Assembly (NCBI GenBank): GCA_965213885.1 | Contig: OZ243919.1 | Location: 1,426,001 to 1,490,000, forward strand | Reading direction: 5' to 3' | Origin: VYFG01 sp965213885 | GTDB lineage: Bacteria; Pseudomonadota; Gammaproteobacteria; Arenicellales; Poriferihabitantaceae | DNA length: 64,000 nt | Shown here: one piece after another, positions 35,654-45,088 of the stretch | How positions within the stretch are numbered: position 1 is the stretch's first letter | How the letters are laid out: the number at the start of each line of letters is the position of its first letter | Position numbers and translations under genes: made by a program | Notes under the pieces: generated by a model | Databases searched by the model: none | What the model saw: only the letters and a program-made list of their open reading frames with translations | Told to the model about the DNA's origin: nothing

Positions 35654-35720
35654 GCTCTGGGTAGGAATAGGCAGGTGATGCGTGTACGTCCCACGTTCGC
35701 CGGCAAGTCAGGGAAACCGG

Positions 35721-37175
35721 TTAGCGGTGATAATTCGGTGCTTCCTTGACGATAGAGACGTCATGCACATGACTCTCGGTAATGCCGGCATTGGTGATGC
35801 GGACGAACCGGGTATTGCCCCGCATGCCCTCTATGCTGTCGTGACCGGTGTATCCCATGCTGGCACGCAATCCGCCCATGAGCTGGTGGATGATGTGAAT
35901 CATGGGCCCCTTGTAGGGCACTCTCCCCTCTATGCCCTCCGGCACCAGCTTGTCGGCGCTGTCCGTGCTGTCCTGGAAGTACCGGTCCCTGGAGCCTTTC
36001 TGCATCGCCCCCAGCGACCCCATCCCGCGGTAGGATTTGTAGGAGCGCCCCTGGTACATCTCGATCTCTCCCGGAGCCTCGTCGGCACCGGCCAGTATGC
36101 TTCCGACCATGGCTGCCGAAGCGCCCACCGCGATGCACTTGGCGATGTCCCCTGAATAGCGGACGCCCCCGTCAGCGATCGCCGGTACACCGGTTCCATC
36201 CAGGGCCCGGGTCACCTCCATGATGGCATGAACCTGCGGCACGCCCACGCCTGCCACCATCCGGGTGGTGCAGATGGACCCGGGGCCGATCCCCACCTTG
36301 ACGCCATCTACGCCCGCATCCAGAAGGTCAAGGGCGGCTTCCCCGGTGGCGATATTGCCGCCGATCACCTCGACACTGTGCTCCCTCTTGATCCTTGCCA
36401 CCCGTTCGAGCACGCCCCGGGAATGTCCGTGGGCGGTATCCACGACAATAGCGTCCACGCCGGCGTCGACCAGCCTTTCAACCCGTTCGTCCGCATCCTC
36501 TCCGACACCCACCGCCGCTGCTGCCAGCAGCCTGCCCCTTGAATCCCTGCAGGCATTCGGATGGTCACTGGACTTCTGAATGTCCTTCACCGTGACCAGC
36601 CCGGCGAGATTGCCCCGGCCGTCCACCACCAGGACTTTCTCGATACGATGTCTGTGCAGCAGCCCCTCGATCTGTTCCGGTGAGGCGCCTTCCCGTACGG
36701 TGACAAGTTTCTGTTCCGGCGTCATCACCTGCTCCACCGGCGTATTCATGCTGCGTTCGAAACGCAGGTCACGGCTGGTGACGATGCCGATGGGCTTTCG
36801 TCCGCTGACAACAGGCACCCCGGAGATATCGTGCTTGCGCATCAGTGCCAGCACATCGCTGACCCGGGCGGAAAGGTCCACTGTCACCGGGTCGGTGATC
36901 ACCCCGCTTTCATATTTCTTCACCTGGATGACTTCCCGGGCCTGCTGTTCCGGGGAGAGGTTCCGGTGGATGACACCCACTCCGCCCTCCTGTGCCAGGC
37001 AGATCGCAGCACGCGCACCGGTGACGGTGTCCATGGCGGCGGACAGCAACGGAATGTTGATGGAGAGGTTGCGGGTGAAGCGGGTGCTGAGGTCCGCGTG
37101 GCGGGGAAGGACATCCGATTTTGCCGGGACGAGCAGGATGTCGTCGAAAGTGAGTGCAGTCTGTACGGGTTCCAT
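35721..37175 (-). CDS. guaB: Inosine-5'-monophosphate dehydrogenase
   Basis: From the ATG at 37175 (MEPVQTALTFDDILLVPAKS) the protein is 484 residues; the frame runs on to 37316 but the extension is not conserved. It oxidises IMP to XMP with NAD. Two CBS domains lie at about 95-205 (KKYESGVITDPVTVDLSARV, RHDISGVPVVSGRKPIGIVT). The catalytic loop is GIGPGSICTTRMVAGVGVPQ, and the flap region contains YRGMGSLGAMQKGSRDRYFQ. It is transcribed with guaA. Confidence 0.97.
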   Translation of the reverse strand: MEPVQTALTFDDILLVPAKSDVLPRHADLSTRFTRNLSINIPLLSAAMDTVTGARAAICLAQEGGVGVIHRNLSPEQQAREVIQVKKYESGVITDPVTVDLSARVSDVLALMRKHDISGVPVVSGRKPIGIVTSRDLRFERSMNTPVEQVMTPEQKLVTVREGASPEQIEGLLHRHRIEKVLVVDGRGNLAGLVTVKDIQKSSDHPNACRDSRGRLLAAAAVGVGEDADERVERLVDAGVDAIVVDTAHGHSRGVLERVARIKREHSVEVIGGNIATGEAALDLLDAGVDGVKVGIGPGSICTTRMVAGVGVPQVHAIMEVTRALDGTGVPAIADGGVRYSGDIAKCIAVGASAAMVGSILAGADEAPGEIEMYQGRSYKSYRGMGSLGAMQKGSRDRYFQDSTDSADKLVPEGIEGRVPYKGPMIHIIHQLMGGLRASMGYTGHDSIEGMRGNTRFVRITNAGITESHVHDVSIVKEAPNYHR

Positions 37176-37336
37176 CGACGGATTATACAGGAATCGGAAT
37201 TTTCCCCGGAATACCCCCGGATGAAATTGGAGAAATATCCCTTTGATCACGCGTTCTCGATACCCGTTCCCTTCCCGGTGTCGAGGGGCCATAACCGGAC
37301 CGCACAGATCCTTCATCCCTGCGCCGGGTGTGGCGG

Positions 37337-37384
37337 TTGGCCTGCATCGGAACTACCTGATATAAAGGGCATCGAATATCCGAT
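37337..37384 (+). promoter_or_regulatory. Promoter and near-palindromic operator candidate for the ArsR-methyltransferase gene
   Basis: TTGGCC (37337-37342), an 18-base spacer and TATAAA (37361-37366) could be -35 and -10. They are followed by ATCGAATATCCGAT (37371-37384), palindromic at 12 of 14 positions and placed over the start of transcription, where an ArsR-type repressor would act. The gene starts at 37421. Confidence 0.4.
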
Positions 37385-37420
37385 ACGCGAGTCATACGGG
37401 AACCGCCCCAGTACATTCCC

Positions 37421-38365
37421 ATGAACCAGCTCCTCCATGCCCTGCGTGCCGCCGGCGAATCCACACGTCTCAGGATCCTCGCTGTGCTCAAGCAGAGCGA
37501 ACTGACCGTGAGTGAACTGACCCGGATTCTGGACCAGAGCCAACCCCGGGTAAGCCGGCATCTCAAGCTACTCTGTGATTCGGGCCTGCTGGAGCGGTAC
37601 CAGGAAGGCGCCTGGGTGTTTCACCGGATTTCCGACCGGGAAAACATGCAAGACATCACGCGCGGGCTCCTGGGCCTCATCGACCTCAGCGATCCGGCCC
37701 TGGAACGGGATCAGAAAAAACTGCAGGAGATTCGACGGGAGAAAACCAGGCTGGCGGCCCGATACTTCAGCGAACACGCCGCGGAATGGGATTCCATCCG
37801 TTCCCGGATGGTCTCCGATGCCGCGATCGAGAGACGATTGCTTGAATTCGCCGACAACGCCAAGGCGAACCTGTTCCTGGATCTGGGGACCGGGACCGGA
37901 AGGATTCTGGAAATTTTCGCGCCACGAGTCCGCAAGGGAATCGGCTTTGATCTCAGCCGGGCCATGCTCAGTGTGGCCCGCAGCAATCTGGAGAATGCCG
38001 GTGTCACCAACTGCACCGTGCGCCTTAGTGACATATGCAGTATCGATTTGCCGGATGCCTGCGCGGACATCATCACCATTCACCAGGTACTGCACTACTG
38101 TGACGACCCGGAACAGGCGATCCTGGAATCCGGCCGGCTCCTGCAACCTGCCGGCAAGCTGCTGATCGTGGATCTCCTGCCGCATGACCTCGAGTTCCTG
38201 CGGGAACGGCATGCCCATCAACGGCTGGGTTTCGCACCGGCAACCATTGCCAGGTGGTGCGAACGCCAGGGACTGAAGGTGTCCCGGCACGAGACGCTGA
38301 CCCATGACTCGCCGGACAGGCAATCACTCACTGCGGGGCTTTGGGAAATCACCAAACGGGGGTAA
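37421..38365 (+). CDS. ArsR-type HTH regulator fused to a SAM-dependent methyltransferase
   Basis: In this 314-residue protein, residues 1-85 form a winged helix of the ArsR family (MNQLLHALRAAGESTRLRIL, then LDQSQPRVSRHLKLLCDSGL). It lacks the C-V-C metal site at that helix; the only cysteine there is C51. Residues 135-310 form a class I methyltransferase with motif I LFLDLGTGTGRILEIFAP, acidic motif GIGFDLSRAM and motif IV IDLPDACADIITIHQVLHYC. Such fusions are often found near methionine-cycle genes and may sense SAM/SAH. Here it faces guaB across 245 bases, with prc downstream. Neither the methyl acceptor nor the inducer is known. Confidence 0.88.
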   Translation: MNQLLHALRAAGESTRLRILAVLKQSELTVSELTRILDQSQPRVSRHLKLLCDSGLLERYQEGAWVFHRISDRENMQDITRGLLGLIDLSDPALERDQKKLQEIRREKTRLAARYFSEHAAEWDSIRSRMVSDAAIERRLLEFADNAKANLFLDLGTGTGRILEIFAPRVRKGIGFDLSRAMLSVARSNLENAGVTNCTVRLSDICSIDLPDACADIITIHQVLHYCDDPEQAILESGRLLQPAGKLLIVDLLPHDLEFLRERHAHQRLGFAPATIARWCERQGLKVSRHETLTHDSPDRQSLTAGLWEITKRG

Positions 38366-38436
38366 TGCCTTGATTTCCATGAAAACACGGAGGCCGCGGA
38401 GTTGTGTACCCTGAATTGGTGTATGATCCACACGGA

Positions 38437-38510
38437 GCCTTCGGCGGGGATTTACCCTGCATCATCTTCCCTGTGTGTTGTATGGCTTGTCGGTGGGGCA
38501 AGCCGAAGGC
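38437..38510 (+). other. Nested inverted repeats in the prc upstream region (possible structured RNA)
   Basis: A perfect 9-base stem, GCCTTCGGC (38437-38445) with GCCGAAGGC (38502-38510), encloses a GGG-ATTTA-CCC hairpin and a GGCTTG/CAAGCC stem (38484-38489 with 38499-38504). The last two stems share bases 38502-38504, so they cannot form fully at once. It lies about 60 bases before the prc start. It matches no riboswitch that I recognise. Confidence 0.35.
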
Positions 38511-38569
38511 ATTTGGGAATCCGGTAACAGCCAGAGGAAATTTAATTAAGGTAATTTGATAAATTGTAT

Positions 38570-40741
38570 ATGCAATTACCTGTTTTAAATAGATATTCCA
38601 TATCTTCCATCCTGTGGATCACACTCCTTTTGGGGATGGCCGGCAGCCCTCCGGTTTTCGCCGAGATTGCTGCACTGGAAGATACTGACATTCCTGTCAG
38701 CAATGAGAAACAGCAAAGGACGCTCAAGCTCATCAATTACCTGATCGACAAGTCGCATTACCGCTCGGTAGAACTGGATGATGCATTCTCGGAGAGGGTC
38801 CTGGATTCGTATCTGGAGCAACTGGACCCCGGCAGGAGCTATTTCATGGCTGCGGATATCGAGCAGTTTTCCCGTCTTCGGTTCCAGTTTGATGATTTCA
38901 TCCGCCAAGGATCCCTGAAGCCAGCCTTTGCCATCTTCAGCATATTCCGGACCAGGGTCGACCAGCGCGTGGAATATGCGCTGGAACGGCTCGGTGAGCC
39001 ATTCGATTTCAGCATCCACGAGGAACACGTGCTGGACCGGGAAGACCTGCCCTGGGCGGTGGATGGCGACGAAATGGATGAAATCTGGCGCAAGCGCATC
39101 AAGAACGACATTCTCAGCCTGCGACTGACAGGCAAGAGCGAGGACGAGATCCTGCAAACCCTCGACCGCCGCTATACCCACATCGCCCGGAGGACCCGGC
39201 AATTCAAGTCCGATGACATTTTCCAGACGTTTACCAACGCGTATGTCAACTCCATCGAACCCCACACGAGTTATTTCTCTCCCCGGGCCACCGAGAACTT
39301 CAAGATCAACATGAGGCTTTCCCTGGAAGGGATCGGTGCCGTTCTCCAGACGGACAACGAGTATACGCGGGTGCGGCGCGTGGTGCCGGGCGGACCTGCG
39401 GACCTTGACGGCGAACTCAAGGCCGAGGACCGTATCGTGGGCGTGGGTCAGGGCGATGAGGACATGGTGGACGTGATCGGCTGGAGACTGGATGATGTGG
39501 TCGGGCTGATCCGCGGCCCGAAGAATTCCACCGTACGGCTCGAAGTCCTGCCCGGCGAGTCCGGACCGCATGGAGAAACCGAGATTATCTCCATCGTTCG
39601 GGATGAAATCCGGCTGGAGGAACAGGCCGCAAGAAAAAGGATTCTCGAAGTGGACAGCGAAGGCAGCGGCGCCAGGATCGGCTTGATTCAGCTGCCCTCC
39701 TTCTACGTGGATTTCGATGCCATGCACAGCGGGGACCCGCAGTACAGGAGCACTACCCGGGACGTGCGGCACCTGCTGGAGGAGTTCCGCCGGGACGATA
39801 TCGATGGCCTGGTCATCGACCTGCGCGGAAACGGGGGGGGAGCCCTTTCGGAGGCGATCGCCCTGACCGGCCTGTTCATCCGCCAGGGTCCGGTGGTCCA
39901 GGTGGAGAATTCCGGTGGCAAGATCCAGGTCGACCGTGACCCCGATCCCGAAATCGTCTACAAGGGACCATTAGCGGTACTGGTGGACGGATACAGTGCC
40001 TCTGCCTCGGAAATTTTCGCGGGAGCCATACAGGACTATCACCGTGGCATCATCATCGGCGAACCAACCTTTGGCAAGGGCACGGTGCAAAACCTGATCA
40101 ACCTGAACCGATTTTCCAACAGCAGCGATGACCTCGGCCAGCTCAAGGTCACCATTGCGCAGTTCTTCCGTGTCAACGGCGACAGCACCCAGTACCGCGG
40201 CGTCACACCTGACCTCGAGTGGACCACTGCCGAAACCGAGTTCGGCGAGCGCGCCTATGAGAACGCCATCCCGTGGCGTCACATCCGTGAAGCCCTCTAC
40301 GTTCCTTTCGACCATACGAACGGAAGCAGCGAGATGGTCCTCGGCATGTTGCGGGAACGACATCTGGAGCGCATCGAGCATGACCCGGAGTTTGCCTACC
40401 ACAGCGAGATATCACGCATCAACCAGGAGCAACGCGACACCAAGAGTGTTTCCCTGCACGAGGCGATCCGGCAGGAAGATCTCAGACTCCTGGAGGACCG
40501 TCGTCTCGATCTGGAGAACCGGAAGAGAACTGCCCTGGGCAAGCAGCCCTTCGAGGACGTCGATGCCCTTGAAAAATTCGACCTGGCCGAGCAACGCCGG
40601 CCCGAGTCGGAACGGGAGCCGGATATCTTCTTGAGAGAATCGGTCAGGATACTCAGTGACTACATCTATTTCTCCCGCCTGTATCAGGATGCGGACAAGA
40701 ACAGCCTGGCCAAGCAGCTGGACATACCCCTGAGCAACTGA
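38570..40741 (+). CDS. prc: Tail-specific periplasmic protease (S41 family)
   Basis: The 723-residue protein starts with a signal peptide (LWITLLLGMAGSPPVFA) and a long N-terminal region. A PDZ domain with LSLEGIGAVLQTDNEYTRVR follows (about 245-330), then the S41 catalytic core with DGLVIDLRGNGGGALSEAIA, the nucleophile serine in GYSASASEIFAGAIQDYHRG and the general-base lysine in PTFGKGTVQN. A Prc C-terminal domain completes it. It degrades periplasmic proteins with nonpolar C-termini. In pseudomonads Prc can also cleave truncated MucA/RseA, and an rseA gene lies 5.4 kb away here. I used the ATG at 38570; a TTG six bases upstream is in frame. Confidence 0.95.
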   Translation: MQLPVLNRYSISSILWITLLLGMAGSPPVFAEIAALEDTDIPVSNEKQQRTLKLINYLIDKSHYRSVELDDAFSERVLDSYLEQLDPGRSYFMAADIEQFSRLRFQFDDFIRQGSLKPAFAIFSIFRTRVDQRVEYALERLGEPFDFSIHEEHVLDREDLPWAVDGDEMDEIWRKRIKNDILSLRLTGKSEDEILQTLDRRYTHIARRTRQFKSDDIFQTFTNAYVNSIEPHTSYFSPRATENFKINMRLSLEGIGAVLQTDNEYTRVRRVVPGGPADLDGELKAEDRIVGVGQGDEDMVDVIGWRLDDVVGLIRGPKNSTVRLEVLPGESGPHGETEIISIVRDEIRLEEQAARKRILEVDSEGSGARIGLIQLPSFYVDFDAMHSGDPQYRSTTRDVRHLLEEFRRDDIDGLVIDLRGNGGGALSEAIALTGLFIRQGPVVQVENSGGKIQVDRDPDPEIVYKGPLAVLVDGYSASASEIFAGAIQDYHRGIIIGEPTFGKGTVQNLINLNRFSNSSDDLGQLKVTIAQFFRVNGDSTQYRGVTPDLEWTTAETEFGERAYENAIPWRHIREALYVPFDHTNGSSEMVLGMLRERHLERIEHDPEFAYHSEISRINQEQRDTKSVSLHEAIRQEDLRLLEDRRLDLENRKRTALGKQPFEDVDALEKFDLAEQRRPESEREPDIFLRESVRILSDYIYFSRLYQDADKNSLAKQLDIPLSN

Positions 40742-40870
40742 TCATAGGATACCTCCGGTGCATCCGAAAGGCTGTCCGACAGAACGTTATCGGGAGATCA
40801 CGCAGTCCTGCCTTCTGAATCGCGCCCCCGCGTACGAGAACATCATCAGCCCCCGTCAAGGAGTGCCGGC

Positions 40871-42151
40871 GTGAAATTCACCAATTTCGCCAAACAGTTC
40901 GATCCGGACAGCGGAATCCTGCAGCTCATGAGTGATCTGGGAGGATCCAACCCCCACAAGGGCCGGATATCCATGCTGGGAGGCGGCAATCCCGCGATGA
41001 TTCCGGGCATGGAACTTGCCTACCGCAGGGAAATGAACCTGCTGCTGGAGAACGGACGGTCATTCGAGTCGATGCTGGGCGCCTACGATGCACCTGTGGG
41101 AAACCTGGCATTCATCGAAGCCCTGGCGGAGCTGCTCTCGGAGCAGTACGGATGGCCCGTGAACGCACGCAACATCGCCGTAACCAACGGCAGCCAGTCG
41201 AGTTTCTCGGTACTGTTCAACCTGTTCGGCGGCCAGGTCGGCGAAGATCGATTCCTCCGCATCCTGTTTCCGCTGACACCGGAATATATCGGATACGGCG
41301 ATGTCGGCCTTGGTGACCGGCCCATCTTCACGTCTCATCTTCCGCAGATCGAATACCGTGGCGACAGGCGTTTCAAGTACAAGGTGGACCTTGATCGTCT
41401 CGAACCGGGTGAGGACATCGGCGCCATCTGCCTTTCCCGGCCGACCAATCCCACCGGCAATGTGGTCACCGACCGGGAACTGGATGTGATGAGGAAACTG
41501 GCTGCCGACCGGGGCATCCCCCTCATCCTGGACTGTGCCTACGGGCAACCGTTTCCGGATATCGTGTTCACCCATGCCGAGCCCGCCTGGGACAGGAACA
41601 CCATTCTTTGTCTGAGCCTGTCCAAACTGGGGCTTCCGGGCGTCAGAACCGGCATCGTGATCGCCGACGAACCGGTGATCGGGCTGCTCACCGGTGCCAA
41701 CGCCATTTTCAGTCTGGCACCGGGGCGGTTCGGACCCACGCTGGTGACCGGCATCATGAAATCCGGCGAAATTCTCAGACTGTGCCGGGAAGTGGTGAGA
41801 CCCTGGTACCACAAGCGCTCGCAGCTTGCCATCGACATTGCCAACGACCTGATGGCGGACATTCCTCTCAGGATTCACGTCTCCGAAGGCGCCATATTTC
41901 TCTGGTTCTGGTTCGAGGGACTGCCCATCAGCAGCGAGACGCTCTACCGCCGGCTGAAATCCCGTGGCGTCTACGTCATCGCCGGTCACCATTTCTACCC
42001 CGGGATCGAGGGGCAATGGCGCCATATGCACGAATGCATCCGGGTCAGCTATGCCGCGCCGGAGGAAGACCTGCGACACGGCCTGTCGGTGATTGCGGAA
42101 GAAGTCCGGATTGCCTACGATGGCCAGGATAGTAAAATCAGTGCACAGTAG
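40871..42151 (+). CDS. avtA: Valine--pyruvate aminotransferase
   Basis: The 426-residue PLP enzyme matches AvtA throughout: MLGGGNPAMIPGMELAYR, AVTNGSQSSFSVLFNLFGGQ, LFPLTPEYIGYGDVGL, CLSRPTNPTGNVVTDRELDV and the Schiff-base lysine in LCLSLSKLGLPGVRTGIVIA, then SEGAIFLWFWFEGLPIS. It makes valine from 2-oxoisovalerate and alanine. It starts at GTG 40871 with GAGTG a few bases upstream. The next gene begins 15 bases after its stop. Confidence 0.93.
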   Translation: MKFTNFAKQFDPDSGILQLMSDLGGSNPHKGRISMLGGGNPAMIPGMELAYRREMNLLLENGRSFESMLGAYDAPVGNLAFIEALAELLSEQYGWPVNARNIAVTNGSQSSFSVLFNLFGGQVGEDRFLRILFPLTPEYIGYGDVGLGDRPIFTSHLPQIEYRGDRRFKYKVDLDRLEPGEDIGAICLSRPTNPTGNVVTDRELDVMRKLAADRGIPLILDCAYGQPFPDIVFTHAEPAWDRNTILCLSLSKLGLPGVRTGIVIADEPVIGLLTGANAIFSLAPGRFGPTLVTGIMKSGEILRLCREVVRPWYHKRSQLAIDIANDLMADIPLRIHVSEGAIFLWFWFEGLPISSETLYRRLKSRGVYVIAGHHFYPGIEGQWRHMHECIRVSYAAPEEDLRHGLSVIAEEVRIAYDGQDSKISAQ

Positions 42152-42166
42152 AACTATTCGCCAGCC

Positions 42167-43357
42167 GTGTCAAAGCTGATCGTCATCGACGAAACCGCGG
42201 ATACCCGCATCCCGTTTCTTCGCGGTATGCTGACCAAGTCCCTGCAGCGGTCAGGACTGGAATTCGTGGACGCCTACCGGCTGGCCTCCGAAATCCGCGA
42301 GGATCTGGACGAACTCGACACCGTGACCACCGGTGACCTGCGCCAACGGATCGCCGATGCCCTGGAAGAGGATTATCCGGATGTCGTCCTGCGCCGCTAC
42401 CAGAAACAGACGCCCTATACCGAACCCATCGAGGTGGTTGACGAAAGCGGCCAGGAACAACCCTTCTCCAGGGGGATATTCACCAAGAGGTTGATGGGAT
42501 GCGGCATGCCAATGGAACTGTACGGGACGGTGACCCGGGATATCCACGACTCTCTGATTGGCCGCCAGATCCGCAAGGTGACCACACGGGAACTCATCGC
42601 CCTGACCTATCGGTCGTTGCGGACCAACGGCACTCAGAGGTCCGCCGACCAGTATCTGATCTGGTGCGATTTCAATCGCAAGGGCACCCCGCTCATCATC
42701 CTCATCGGTGGTGTGCCCGGCAGCGGCAAGAGCACCATCGCTACCGAACTGGCCGGTCGGCTTTCCATTGTCAGGACACAGTCCACCGACATGCTGCGCG
42801 AAGTGATGCGTGCCCTGATCCCGAAGCGTGTCTCACCTTCGCTGCACGAATCCTCCTTCAATGCAGGGAAGGTGCAGTTCCGGTCCTCCATGAGAAAAAC
42901 CAAGAATCTGGAGCTGCTCATCGGAGGTTATCAGATGCAAAGTGACATGGTTGCGGTGGCCTGTGAGTCGGTATTGAGCCGCGCGGTGAACGAGCGGGTG
43001 TCCCTGATTCTCGAAGGGGTCCATATGCGCCCGGGGTTGTTCAAACGGCTCGACAAGACCGTCGATGCTGTGGTGGTGCCGGTGATCCTCGCGGTGCTCC
43101 AGCAAAAACGTCTCAAGGAAAACATTCGTGGCCGTGCGGGGGAAAAGCGGGCCGCCAAACGGTACCTGGATCATTTTGACGAGATCTGGCAGCTCCAGAC
43201 GGCCATTTTATCCGATGCAGACGCCGCGGATATTGAAATCGTGGACGCCGTCGACATCGACGAATCGGCTACCGAGATTTGCAAGATGGTGACCGACACC
43301 ATCGCCGTTCACTACAGGGGCAAGATCAAGGCCCTGCGCAGGCAGTACGAGGTCTGA
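42167..43357 (+). CDS. 2-phosphoglycerate-kinase-like protein with two ATP-cone-like repeats
   Basis: The 396-residue protein has two similar N-terminal repeats (about 1-85 and 86-155): FLRGMLTKSLQRSGLEFVDA with VTTGDLRQRIADAL, and FSRGIFTKRLMGCGMPMELY with VTTRELIALTYRSL. These are ATP-cone-type folds. A P-loop kinase follows: ILIGGVPGSGKSTIATELA (about 180-198), RTQSTDMLREVMRAL and VSLILEGVHMRPGLF (Walker B region). This layout is that of archaeal 2-phosphoglycerate kinase, which makes 2,3-bisphosphoglycerate for cyclic 2,3-diphosphoglycerate. It starts at GTG and is likely cotranscribed with avtA. True substrate in this bacterium is unknown. Confidence 0.75.
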   Translation: MSKLIVIDETADTRIPFLRGMLTKSLQRSGLEFVDAYRLASEIREDLDELDTVTTGDLRQRIADALEEDYPDVVLRRYQKQTPYTEPIEVVDESGQEQPFSRGIFTKRLMGCGMPMELYGTVTRDIHDSLIGRQIRKVTTRELIALTYRSLRTNGTQRSADQYLIWCDFNRKGTPLIILIGGVPGSGKSTIATELAGRLSIVRTQSTDMLREVMRALIPKRVSPSLHESSFNAGKVQFRSSMRKTKNLELLIGGYQMQSDMVAVACESVLSRAVNERVSLILEGVHMRPGLFKRLDKTVDAVVVPVILAVLQQKRLKENIRGRAGEKRAAKRYLDHFDEIWQLQTAILSDADAADIEIVDAVDIDESATEICKMVTDTIAVHYRGKIKALRRQYEV

Positions 43358-43370
43358 CCCCGAAGAACGG

Positions 43371-44879
43371 TCAGACCAGCCCGATTTCCAGCTCGAAGCC
43401 CGCCTGGGCAAGAAACCCGGCCTCGGTTTCCAGATCCAGCATGGTCAGAGGGTGGTCTTCAGACCAGTTCTTTTCCAGTTCAAGCCTGAGTCGGTTCGCT
43501 GAAACCTCGAGATCCATGGACGGAATCGGAGCATCCGTACGTCCACGATTGAACGCCAGCGCCAGACGCAGCAGGATGGCGGAATGAACCGCCTTCTCCC
43601 TCAACGGCTTGGGAACATTGCCGAACAGTTCCAGGGGGAACTTCTGACGATGGCTGCGAACCAGGAGGGACAACACCCGTTGCTGCTGACGGGAGAATCC
43701 ATCGATATCCGCATTTTCAATGATATAGCCCCCGTGCTTGTGATTCTGGCTGAATGCAATGGTGGTGCCTATCTCATGCAGCAGGCAGGCCCAGGTCAGG
43801 AGCTTTTGCCAAATGATTTCTTCCAGCCGCCAAGTCTGCGCCACCTGCACCAGCAGCCTGAGGCAGGTTTTCTGGACCCGGACGGCCTGATCCCTGTCCA
43901 GGTTGAACCTCGTGACCAGCGCATCAACCCCCTGGTCCCGTGAGTCCCTGTTCCGCAGACGCCCGTTGAGGTCATAGAGAACCCCCTCGCGCAGGGCACC
44001 GCTGGTACAGTCCAACCGTTCGATAGCCAGTGTCGTGAAGATCGCCGAGATGATGGCGACCCCCCCGGGAAATACCGGCCGACGCTGCTCGGCCACCAGA
44101 TCAAGGCGGCTGACATGTCCGCGTTTCAGCAGCCATCGCTCGATGCGCTCGAAGCTCTCCATGCTCACCCAGTCACGGTTGATCCCCAGTGCGCGGGAAA
44201 GATCATCCACCGCCCGGATCGTACCGGAAGTGCCGACAGCCTCTTCCCAGCCCTTCCGGCGATATCGCTGGACAATGGGCTCCAGCTCCTGGCATACCGC
44301 CGCCCTTGCTCGTTCAAGACGCTCGGGGCTGATGAACCCATCCGGAAAAAAATGCCGGCTCATGCTCACGCAGCCTATGTACAGGGAATCCATCGTCACG
44401 GTATCGTGACCCAGTCCGATGATCAGTTCCGTGCTGCTGCCGCCAATGTCGACGACCAGCCTGCGCCTGCCGCTGATCTCCAGGCTGAATGCGGCCCCGA
44501 GGTATACCAGGCGCGCCTCCTCGTGGCCGGAGATGACGGATATGTGATGTCCGAGCGCATCCTCCGCCCGGCCGATGAATGCCGAGGAATTTTGCGCCGC
44601 ACGGAACGTGTTCGTGCCCACCGCCCGAACCTGGCTGGGCGGTATGTCCCGCAGGCGCTGACTGAATCTCAGCAGACAGTCCAGGGCTCTCAACTGGGAT
44701 TCCTCGCTCAGGTTTCCCGATTCGTCCAGACCTGCATTGAGCCGGACCATCTCCTTCACCCGGTCAATGATCTGCAGCCCGCCGCCGGCGACCTGTTCCG
44801 CGATCACCATGTGAAAGCTGTTTGATCCCAGATCAAGCGCAGCCAGGGTCTGTCCCGCGGCAGGTACTTGCTGGATCAT
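43371..44879 (-). CDS. ppx: Exopolyphosphatase / pppGpp phosphohydrolase family
   Basis: The 502-residue protein has the sugar-kinase/Hsp70-fold motifs LAALDLGSNSFHMVIAEQ (phosphate 1 loop), VRAVGTNTFRAAQN, VISGHEEARLVYLGA and RLVVDIGGSSTELIIGLGHD (phosphate 2 loop). An HD-like C-terminal domain includes LTWACLLHEIG and NHKHGGYIIENADIDGFSRQ. It removes terminal phosphates from polyphosphate; GppA activity is the alternative. It is the gene after rseB on the same strand. A polyphosphate kinase 2 gene is 9 kb away. Confidence 0.92.
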   Translation of the reverse strand: MIQQVPAAGQTLAALDLGSNSFHMVIAEQVAGGGLQIIDRVKEMVRLNAGLDESGNLSEESQLRALDCLLRFSQRLRDIPPSQVRAVGTNTFRAAQNSSAFIGRAEDALGHHISVISGHEEARLVYLGAAFSLEISGRRRLVVDIGGSSTELIIGLGHDTVTMDSLYIGCVSMSRHFFPDGFISPERLERARAAVCQELEPIVQRYRRKGWEEAVGTSGTIRAVDDLSRALGINRDWVSMESFERIERWLLKRGHVSRLDLVAEQRRPVFPGGVAIISAIFTTLAIERLDCTSGALREGVLYDLNGRLRNRDSRDQGVDALVTRFNLDRDQAVRVQKTCLRLLVQVAQTWRLEEIIWQKLLTWACLLHEIGTTIAFSQNHKHGGYIIENADIDGFSRQQQRVLSLLVRSHRQKFPLELFGNVPKPLREKAVHSAILLRLALAFNRGRTDAPIPSMDLEVSANRLRLELEKNWSEDHPLTMLDLETEAGFLAQAGFELEIGLV

Positions 44880-45088
44880 CCGATAACAGGCCCTGATGGA
44901 AAAATGGGAGAAGGCGGGTGCAAGCCTGCGGCATGCGCAGCCAAGGGCACGCTGTCCGGCGATTTTATCAAATACCGCCCTGTATCTTTACACTTCCGGG
45001 TACGTCGGTTCCTCCGCTCGAGGCATTTTCCGGTCCGAACGGCCGGATGCCCACATGCCGGCCTGGAACATGGTACGTGACCCCTCAA

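Noticed and set aside
38585..39772. A 395-codon - strand frame opposite prc
   Set aside because: Antisense shadow without start signal or homology; prc is clear.
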